8,172 bases of DNA from Paracoccaceae bacterium. Lineage in GTDB: Bacteria; Pseudomonadota; Alphaproteobacteria; Rhodobacterales; Rhodobacteraceae. Below are positions 1-5,445 of this stretch, piece after piece (position 1 is the first letter of the stretch; every line of letters begins with the position of its first letter). The notes under the pieces were generated by a model. That model was not told the DNA's origin, did not search any database, and was given only the letters and a program-made list of their open reading frames with translations. The position numbers and the translations under genes were made by a program. The stretch lies in contig WTGT01000172.1 of the NCBI GenBank assembly GCA_011523445.1, forward strand, positions 1 through 8,172, read 5' to 3'.

Positions 1-1
1 A

Positions 2-2032
2 TATTATAATGGGGACGAATGGAAAGAAGTCTCCATAAATAATTATGAAACTACCGGCTTTCTCACACCTGACCTTTGCCTTGACATCCTGAACCGAAAT
101 AATCCAAGAATTCTCCACTATGATGTGGACTTGGGTCGTTTCAAGCAAAAAGCCATTGCAATAAATTATACATTGCATAATAACGGAGTTGCTGCACGAG
201 ATCGAGCAAGGGTGGTTGCAGGTCTTCTATTAGCTTTGGCAAATGACAGTACCATGCGAATAGTCAAAGAACCGATGACATTGGTTAACGATGTGAACGG
301 TCGTATAGAAGCAATGCTTGTACAGCATGGAAAAGAAAGTTTCAAGTCTGAAATGCTTTTGAAACTACCCAGTACAGCGGAAAACCATAGAAAATATTGG
401 TCAGCAATCGTACTGACGATGCAACATTTACGGGAAATGAATATTCGTTCAGCCATCAATAGTGGGACAGACGCTCTAGGGCAATTTTACGAAACTTTTA
501 TCAAATACGCAAATGATGCCAACGAAATGGGTATCGTCCTGACTCCACGCCATATAACCAGATTTGCAGCGAAGGTAATGGACATTAAAGACACCGATAT
601 GATTTTTGATCCTGCCTGTGGTACTGGAGGATTTCTTGTCGCTGCTCTCGATGAAATTCGGTTGCGTTATCACACTAGCAACCCAGACTTGTTCAATATC
701 TTTCGAAACGATTGCTTGTTCGGTGTGGAAGAATCTGAGGGTGTATTTGGGATGGCCTTGGTAAACATGATTTTCCGAGGTGATGGAAAAAGTCATATTC
801 ACAATGGTAATTGTTTTGATAACAATTTTGTTTTTAAGAATGGTGAGGTAAATAGAATTAGGGCAACAATCAAGCCATCAAGTGACTTAGAAGGGCCATT
901 TTCTCGGGTGTTAATGAACCCTCCATTTGCCCAAAATGTCAAAGAACGCCAATTTGTTGATTATGCTCTCAACCAGATGTGCTTAGGAGGTTTATTGTTC
1001 GCCATATTACCAAATAACCCGATTACCGGACACAAAGAGGATAAATTGTGGCGACGAGAACTACTAAAACGGCACACACTTAGGTCCGTTGTAAAAATGC
1101 CTAATGATCTTTTTGATCCTATGGCAAGCAAAGGAACATATGCTTTGATTCTTGAAGCCTGGAAGCCTCATCAATCAAATGACCAGGTTTTCTTTGGGAT
1201 ATTGCATGATGACATATCTGCCAGTTATAAATCAAAGACATTAAACACTGGTCAAGCACAGGACAACCTAGAGCAGATCACCAATGATCTTTCTCGATTT
1301 TTGCTTGATCAAGAAGCGTTAATTGACCCTATTCCACAACAGGTATTTATTTCCAAACTTAATTTGGGAGAGAATTTGGATTTTGCACCAGAATCTTATT
1401 TGAAAAATAATCTGGCAGAACCCAAGCCAAATGTCGCGGTTGAAGGTCTATACATGACTTTAATGCAAAAACATTTTCGTGTTAGCCCGAAATCATTTGT
1501 TCCATATAAAACCAGAGAATATGAACTTGAGGAACTTTTTAAAATTACAAGAGGAAAATGCTCTGCCTTAAAAAATTTAACTTCTGGAGAGATACCAGTT
1601 GTAACAACTAGTGAAAAGTTGAATGGTATTGGTGGTTATTATAAAGTTGAAGAGGCATTACTAATTTCCCATGCTATTACAATCAGTGCTAATGGGTCTG
1701 GTGGTTGTGCATTTTGGCATCCTTACGTTTTCACAGCTACAAACGATGTTCTAGTATGTTCTTGGAAACCGGAATATCATGACACAGACGACATTTTTGC
1801 TCTTTATGTTTGCCAAGAAATAAATGCAAATGCATGGCGTTATGATTACTATCGAAAATGTTCATTGGGGCGATTGCTGGCTGACGTGAGGGTAACTTTA
1901 CCAATGGTCGGAAATGAGGTCGATTTTGATTGGATACAAAAAAAAATGATTTCCTTGCCAGGTTTTAAGAAGCTATCAGAAGCCCTTATAGAAAAAGGTC
2001 AAATTGATAATGAACTTATACTTGACAATTAA
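2..2032 (+). CDS. N6-adenine DNA methyltransferase fused to a target-recognition domain (type I M-S-like / type IIG-like), 5'-partial
   Basis: The protein probably transfers a methyl group from SAM to adenine at a specific DNA site, as part of restriction-modification. The frame is open from base 2. A GTG at 125 could be taken as a start, but the 41 codons before it have no stop and read as ordinary protein, so the gene is cut by the left edge. Numbering from that GTG: residues 90-350 are an N6_Mtase core with SAM motif I FDPACGTGGF (161-170) and catalytic motif IV NPPF (265-268). Residues 460-620 resemble one type I specificity (TRD) half, starting YELEELFKITRG and ending in a helix containing SLPGF. 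Fused M and single TRD is typical of type IIG/IIB-like enzymes, which often carry an N-terminal PD-(D/E)XK nuclease; that part would lie outside the window and is not seen. Family certain, exact type inferred. The IS remnant begins 25 bp after the stop. Confidence 0.9.
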   Translation, partial: YYNGDEWKEVSINNYETTGFLTPDLCLDILNRNNPRILHYDVDLGRFKQKAIAINYTLHNNGVAARDRARVVAGLLLALANDSTMRIVKEPMTLVNDVNGRIEAMLVQHGKESFKSEMLLKLPSTAENHRKYWSAIVLTMQHLREMNIRSAINSGTDALGQFYETFIKYANDANEMGIVLTPRHITRFAAKVMDIKDTDMIFDPACGTGGFLVAALDEIRLRYHTSNPDLFNIFRNDCLFGVEESEGVFGMALVNMIFRGDGKSHIHNGNCFDNNFVFKNGEVNRIRATIKPSSDLEGPFSRVLMNPPFAQNVKERQFVDYALNQMCLGGLLFAILPNNPITGHKEDKLWRRELLKRHTLRSVVKMPNDLFDPMASKGTYALILEAWKPHQSNDQVFFGILHDDISASYKSKTLNTGQAQDNLEQITNDLSRFLLDQEALIDPIPQQVFISKLNLGENLDFAPESYLKNNLAEPKPNVAVEGLYMTLMQKHFRVSPKSFVPYKTREYELEELFKITRGKCSALKNLTSGEIPVVTTSEKLNGIGGYYKVEEALLISHAITISANGSGGCAFWHPYVFTATNDVLVCSWKPEYHDTDDIFALYVCQEINANAWRYDYYRKCSLGRLLADVRVTLPMVGNEVDFDWIQKKMISLPGFKKLSEALIEKGQIDNELILDN

Positions 2033-2057
2033 GGTTTGAAAACCCTGTATTGTCATT

Positions 2058-2717
2058 ATGAGTAAACTACCCAAACACAAATGCATCATGATCCTCAAAA
2101 TGTTGGCAGTAGGGATGTTAATGTGATTCATATCACGAACAACCGTGGTTTCAATCAATATAGCTATCAAATTACTCGTAGATGCTGGTCACGTCTGTAC
2201 CGAATATCACAACAAGACAGTTGTTGAAGTCTGGGCAAGAAAAGTCCAATGTGATGAACTATGATCATTCTGCTATATCAAGAACAAGAATGTCCCCAAG
2301 GCAATATCGGCTCCGGAAGGATCGGGCGATGTCTGAACCTAGATGGCATTGGATAGTGACAGCAAGATGACACTATCTTGGGAAGTTGAAGACCGATGAG
2401 GTTGAACCTCACTGGAATTTATTGATGATTTAAGATTCCATCTTGCCAATCGGGTCGAGTTGACCACTGTTGGAAATAGGGCCTACCTATAAGCTGCTGA
2501 GGCAGTATTTGTAGATGAATTTGACTATTTGAATAGGTATGAGGCGTTTTGCCAGGATTACAAAGCATTCATCACGAAACTTGAATATCATGTGCATATG
2601 CTTCGCGTGTGTTTTGTGCATTACAATTTCGTTAGAATTCATAAAACCCTTCGGGTAACACCTGCAATGGAAGTTGGTAAAACGGATGCCTTGTATGATA
2701 TAGGTAGATTTGATTGA
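2058..2717 (+). pseudogene. Decayed IS1-family transposase
   Basis: Reading one frame from ATG 2058 to TGA 2715-2717 recovers a recognisable IS1-family transposase: an N-terminal start MSKLPKHK, a helix-turn-helix-like SINIAIKLLVDAGHVCTEYH, then VQCDEL, KNVPKAISAPEGSGDV, LRFHLANRVELTT, and the hallmark C-terminus HYNFVRIHKTLRVTPAM. In-frame stops lie at 2124, 2262, 2334, 2340, 2397, 2403 and 2490. The stops at 2262, 2334 and 2340 sit where the family has Trp. The family TTDG motif reads TTVG, so a catalytic Asp is lost. About 50 residues after the DEFDY segment (near 2528), including the region with the usual catalytic Glu, are missing without breaking frame. No frameshift is needed anywhere. 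No terminal inverted repeats or target duplication were found by eye. The gene is clearly inactive; family assignment is from remembered family motifs. Confidence 0.88.
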
Positions 2718-2772
2718 TGTTAATGCACCAGAACTAAACAGTCCTAAGACTTACGGGAATAAAGGAAAAGTT

Positions 2773-3021
2773 ATGAATCAGCAAAATGATATTTCTTCCT
2801 CAAACGATTTGCTATCTTTACCCGTTGCTGACTTGTTAGATGCAGAGGTTGGCCCTTATGAGACATCACACGGCGAAAAGTGCTTTTATCTTACTCTTTT
2901 TCTTGAGAAGTCTCATGGGGTGGAGTTTGTGAAAAAGATCCCTCTTCATTTGTTGGTAGGGCATGAGGATATGAAGCAAATTGTTGCAAAACTTCAAAAG
3001 TATCTTGATGATTTTTCATAA
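2773..3021 (+). CDS. Small uncharacterised protein (82 aa)
   Basis: I do not recognise this protein. ATG 2773 is preferred because a purine-rich ribosome-binding site, AAAGGAAAAG (2761-2770), sits just upstream. The frame also has a TTG at 2710, but that would overlap the dead transposase. The first 15 residues are polar and probably disordered (MNQQNDISSSND). The rest looks like a small compact alpha/beta domain: a strand-like stretch CFYLTLFLEK, then VEFVKKIPLHLLVG, and a C-terminal helix MKQIVAKLQKYLDDF. There is no signal peptide, membrane segment or metal-binding Cys/His cluster. It lies between the IS remnant and the PLD nuclease gene on the same strand, 168 bp before the latter. It could be a small regulator or accessory protein of the defence region, but nothing in the sequence shows that. 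The good start site and coherent composition support a real gene. Confidence 0.6.
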   Translation: MNQQNDISSSNDLLSLPVADLLDAEVGPYETSHGEKCFYLTLFLEKSHGVEFVKKIPLHLLVGHEDMKQIVAKLQKYLDDFS

Positions 3022-3087
3022 TTTTACGAACTGAGGAACTATCGTGTTGGTTATTCTTTGGTAATGATAACACCTGGTTATGTCATT

Positions 3088-3127
3088 ATTAATATTCTGA
3101 GATATTCATTAATATTCTGAGATATTC
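3088..3127. repeat. Perfect 20-bp tandem duplication upstream of the PLD gene
   Basis: The unit ATTAATATTCTGAGATATTC occurs twice back to back with no mismatch. Each unit contains short inverted arms, AATAT and ATATT, around TCTGAG, so each could be one protein-binding half or full site. The pair lies about 14 bp upstream of the candidate -35 box of the 3190-4353 gene, a position that suits an operator. The 10-mer TGAGATATTC from this unit also occurs in reverse orientation downstream of the gene (4486-4495). The repeat is seen directly; its role is inferred. Confidence 0.8.
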
Positions 3128-3140
3128 TGGACAAGCAATT

Positions 3141-3169
3141 TTGGATAGGCACCAATTTTTTCGTATACA
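3141..3169 (+). promoter_or_regulatory. Candidate sigma70-type promoter for the PLD gene
   Basis: TTGGAT (3141-3146) and TATACA (3164-3169) are separated by 17 bp, and TACAAT (3166-3171) gives an alternative -10. The predicted transcript would start about 15 bp before the ATG at 3190, so the leader would be very short. No clear Shine-Dalgarno sequence precedes that ATG, which fits a short-leader transcript. The match to consensus is moderate, and such matches are common in AT-rich DNA. Confidence 0.4.
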
Positions 3170-3174
3170 ATACG
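3162..3174. promoter_or_regulatory. Inverted repeat over the candidate -10 box
   Basis: CGTAT-ACA-ATACG is a perfect 5-bp inverted repeat with a 3-bp centre that covers the candidate -10 element. A repressor bound here would block the promoter of the PLD gene. Only the symmetry is seen; the arms are short and could arise by chance. Confidence 0.3.
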
Positions 3175-3189
3175 TCAAAATTAATATTC

Positions 3190-4353
3190 ATGGATAAAAA
3201 AATGACATTTTGCCTAATTGATAAGAATTGGAAATCAATCATCAAAAATTGCCTTCGAAAGGATCCTTCTCAGCTTAGAATTGTTTGTCCGTTCATCAAG
3301 GCAAAGACTATTGAAAATATACTTGAATTGAAACCTTCTTCACTTCAGGTCATTACCAGATACAACCTTAATGATTTCGCCAAGGGGGTTAACGATTTAG
3401 ATGCATTAAGATTAGTTTTACAAAAGGGAGGATCTATTCGAGGAATTAATGGGTTGCATGCCAAATTATTCATATTTGGCAATACAAGTGCAATCATAAC
3501 ATCAGCAAATCTGACCAAAGCAGGTCTAATGTCCAACCAGGAATTTGGAGTCCTCACGGAAGATAAAACAGCAATTAGGAATTGCCATAAATATTTTGAA
3601 CGACTTTGGAATCAAGCACAATCAGATTTAGAAGCTAAATCTCTTTACTCATGGGAAATCGAATTAAAGGAATCCTTGGTAAGTCATGGAAATATATTTG
3701 AAATGGGATTAATGAATGATTATGGAAGCAAGGTAGGGTTTGAATTAGGTACAGAAACACATGTACCACCTATTTTTAGTGAACAACATAAATCCTTCGT
3801 CAAGTTTTTGGGCTCAAGCAATAATCGAGTTTCACTCGAAACACCAATTATTGAAGAACTTAAACGTTCAGAATGTCACAGGGTTTTGGCTTATCCCCGA
3901 AAGCGCCGTCCAAGAATTGTTAGTAAAGGATCAATCATGTTTATTGCTAGGTTGGTAAATGACCCAGTTGATATTCGTATCTTTGGTCGAGCAATTGCAC
4001 AGAAGTATGAAGAAGGAAGGGATGATGCCACAGAAGAAGATATAAAGCGCAGGGAATGGAGAGAGCGTTGGTCACGCTACATTCGAGTTCATAATGCCGA
4101 TTTTATTGCTGGTACAATGAAGGATGGGATATCGCTAAATAAATTGATGGCAAAACTCGAATATGATGCATTTTACACGACCCAACAAAATAAGGTTAAA
4201 GGAAAAGGAAATACTGACCCACGTAAAGCATACTCACAACAAGCTGGTGTTAGACTCACACAAGAGGGCTTTGAGTGGGTAAATACCAAATTGCAGCAAG
4301 CAATAAATAAAAATGGGAAAGTTCCCTATTACGAATTGAACAGAATAGAATAG
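3190..4353 (+). CDS. Phospholipase D-like (HKD) nuclease-family protein with uncharacterised C-terminal region
   Basis: This is probably a DNA-processing PLD-superfamily enzyme. Residues 25-145 form one PLD domain: strand LRIVCPFIK (29-37), strand LQVITRY (52-58), then the active-site segment GLHAKLFIFGNTSAIITSAN with H90, K92 and N107, followed by LTKAGLMSNQEFGVL. The Asp of the canonical H-x-K-x4-D motif is Gly97 here. Loss of that Asp is tolerated in PLD restriction enzymes such as BfiI, which use His, Lys and Asn. Only one HKD motif is present, so the active form would have to be a dimer. Residues 230-335 are a separate basic domain (RKRRPR, SKGSIMFIARLVNDPVDIRIFGRAI, RWSRYIRVHNADFIAG) resembling a PUA/EVE-like or B3-like DNA-binding fold; this is inference. 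The lysine-rich tail (335-387) holds a possible winged-helix-like segment. There is no signal peptide. A restriction or defence nuclease is likelier than a lipase; no helicase partner is seen. Confidence 0.8.
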   Translation: MDKKMTFCLIDKNWKSIIKNCLRKDPSQLRIVCPFIKAKTIENILELKPSSLQVITRYNLNDFAKGVNDLDALRLVLQKGGSIRGINGLHAKLFIFGNTSAIITSANLTKAGLMSNQEFGVLTEDKTAIRNCHKYFERLWNQAQSDLEAKSLYSWEIELKESLVSHGNIFEMGLMNDYGSKVGFELGTETHVPPIFSEQHKSFVKFLGSSNNRVSLETPIIEELKRSECHRVLAYPRKRRPRIVSKGSIMFIARLVNDPVDIRIFGRAIAQKYEEGRDDATEEDIKRREWRERWSRYIRVHNADFIAGTMKDGISLNKLMAKLEYDAFYTTQQNKVKGKGNTDPRKAYSQQAGVRLTQEGFEWVNTKLQQAINKNGKVPYYELNRIE

Positions 4354-4485
4354 CGAGGGTATCATCTTAATTCCTACTTAAAGCCCTTTACGAGGAACCG
4401 GATGCTTTAATGCTTAAGGTGATAATTATTGTTGGAAACACTTGGCTAACATCATTGTGATTTTTCTTTGGAAATATTTGAAATA

Positions 4486-4508
4486 GAATATCTCAAACAC
4501 AGATATTC
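4486..4508. repeat. Perfect 8-bp inverted repeat downstream of the PLD gene
   Basis: GAATATCT (4486-4493) and AGATATTC (4501-4508) are perfect inverted arms around CAAACAC. The arms extend to 11 bp with one mismatch (4483-4493 with 4501-4511). No T-run follows, so an intrinsic terminator is unlikely. The left arm plus two bases is the reverse complement of TGAGATATTC, the 10-mer in the tandem repeat at 3088-3127, which suggests a shared binding site on both sides of the gene. Confidence 0.6.
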
Positions 4509-4538
4509 CATAAAGCATACATTAGGCAGGTATTTCAG

Positions 4539-4568
4539 TTGATGAATACCAGAATTCATGCATATCAA
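4539..4568 (+). promoter_or_regulatory. Weak candidate promoter upstream of the CcdA-type gene
   Basis: TTGATG (4539-4544) and TATCAA (4563-4568) are 18 bp apart, about 100 bp before the ATG at 4672. Each hexamer matches the sigma70 consensus at four of six positions. A promoter is expected in this gap because the gene starts a new block, but in AT-rich DNA this match alone is weak. Confidence 0.2.
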
Positions 4569-4600
4569 TTTTATTTTATTACAACCGAAGGGAAGTATGA

Positions 4601-4657
4601 ATGATTTCAGAACATGGACATTTACTGTCTGAGCTAAAAAAATTTGATGAAGATTAG
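4601..4657 (+). CDS. Possible 18-codon leader ORF before the CcdA-type gene
   Basis: ATG 4601 follows a strong purine-rich ribosome-binding site, GAAGGGAAG (4587-4595), by 5 bp and encodes MISEHGHLLSELKKFDED. Its TAG ends 14 bp before the ATG at 4672, which itself lacks a good Shine-Dalgarno sequence, so translation could be coupled. It could equally be chance, or the site may serve an overlapping 11-codon ORF at 4597. Very short; no family recognised. Confidence 0.2.
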   Translation: MISEHGHLLSELKKFDED

Positions 4658-4671
4658 ATAAAGTCAAAGTT

Positions 4672-5415
4672 ATGGAAATTCTGGATTCCGGTATGGTGCT
4701 ATCTATATTGATAGCCTTTTCTGCTGGTATATTGAGTTTTATTTCACCCTGCGTCCTTCCGGTGGTGCCTCCTTATCTCGCTTTTATCAGCGGGGTTTCA
4801 TTCTCTGAAATGAATTCCCGACAGGGCAACAGAAACCAGGTGGTATATTCGGCTCTCTTCTTTTTCCTGGGTCTTTCCTTTGTCTTTCTTGTACTGGGTT
4901 TTACTGTTTCTACCCTGGGGAGGTTTTTCCTGCAAAACCAAGTTCTTTTTGGCCAGATTGCCGGGGGAATCATCATCATATTCGGACTTCATTTTCTAGG
5001 ACTATTCAGAATTCCCATTCTGGACCGCGAATTCAGATTCAATCTGGCAAACAAGGGTGGCAAATCAGTAAGTGCATTTGTCCTGGGATTGGCCTTTGCT
5101 TTTGGTTGGGTGCCATGCATTGGTCCACAACTCGGTGCCATCCTGTCCTTGGCAGCTCAGGAAAGTTCCGTGGTCAAGGGAACCTTTCTGTTAGGGGTGT
5201 ATGCGATGGGGCTAGGGCTTCCCTTTGTCTTGGCTGCCTTTTTTATCAACAGATTCATTGATTTTTCAAACCGAATAAAAAAGCATTTCAGACTGATCGA
5301 AATAATTATCGGCACCATCCTCATTGCGGTTGGCGGTTTGTTGCTCACCAACCGATTTACGGTTATTTCATATTGGTTGCTTGAAAACGTACCCTGGCTG
5401 GCAACTGTAGGTTAA
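4672..5415 (+). CDS. ccdA: CcdA/DsbD-type inner-membrane thiol-disulfide electron transporter
   Basis: CcdA-family proteins carry reducing power from cytoplasmic thioredoxin across the inner membrane, for cytochrome c maturation or other periplasmic thiol reduction. The 247-residue length is normal for the family. About six membrane helices are visible near residues 8-30, 57-82, 92-113, 134-162, 169-195 and 208-228. The two redox cysteines are in their family motifs: Cys27 in ISPCVLPVVPPYLAF in the first helix and Cys149 in GWVPCIGPQLGAIL in the fourth. ATG 4672 gives a short N-terminus before the first helix, as expected; its own ribosome-binding site is poor. No periplasmic thioredoxin or other cytochrome c maturation gene is next to it, so its partner is unknown. 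It ends 30 bp from the convergent dehydrogenase gene. Family sure; the exact role (CcdA versus a DsbD-like or ScsB-like function) is less so. Confidence 0.9.
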   Translation: MEILDSGMVLSILIAFSAGILSFISPCVLPVVPPYLAFISGVSFSEMNSRQGNRNQVVYSALFFFLGLSFVFLVLGFTVSTLGRFFLQNQVLFGQIAGGIIIIFGLHFLGLFRIPILDREFRFNLANKGGKSVSAFVLGLAFAFGWVPCIGPQLGAILSLAAQESSVVKGTFLLGVYAMGLGLPFVLAAFFINRFIDFSNRIKKHFRLIEIIIGTILIAVGGLLLTNRFTVISYWLLENVPWLATVG

Positions 5416-5445
5416 AGCAAACCAGCCTCTCAAAAAGGCCCAGGA

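Larger units (their letters stand above)
4354..4671. other. 318-bp AT-rich stretch without a convincing gene
   Basis: No recognisable protein or RNA gene was found on either strand. The stretch holds a perfect inverted repeat (4486-4508), a weak promoter-like pair (4539-4568) and a possible 18-codon ORF (4601-4657), all listed separately. A short open stretch at 4371-4457 reads like a protein fragment (LLKALYEEPDAL) but has no start and could not be assigned. The change from AT-rich accessory DNA to more G+C-rich metabolic genes occurs at its right end. Confidence 0.6.

Noticed and set aside
125..127. GTG as the true start of the methyltransferase
   Set aside because: The frame is open for the 41 codons upstream to the window edge and reads as plausible protein.
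2058..2717. Recoded gene with UGA read as Trp
   Set aside because: TAG and TAA also interrupt the frame, catalytic residues are lost, and other genes in the window end with normal stops and use TGG for Trp.
3088..3127. CRISPR-like repeats
   Set aside because: Two directly abutting copies with no spacers and no cas genes.
4371..4460. Short open stretch (LLKALYEEPDAL) as a gene fragment
   Set aside because: Only about 29 codons, no start codon or ribosome-binding site, and no family could be assigned.
4529..4550. GGTATT/AATACC inverted repeat as a terminator or operator
   Set aside because: Six-base arms with a 10-base loop and no T-run; expected by chance in AT-rich DNA.
4452..4667. Minus-strand 71-codon ORF in the intergenic gap
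   Set aside because: No ribosome-binding site, no recognisable domain, and composition typical of AT-rich noncoding DNA.
5396..5427. GGCTGG/CCAGCC inverted repeat across the ccdA stop as a terminator
   Set aside because: The loop is 20 bases, the arms only 6, part lies in the coding region and no T-run follows on either strand.
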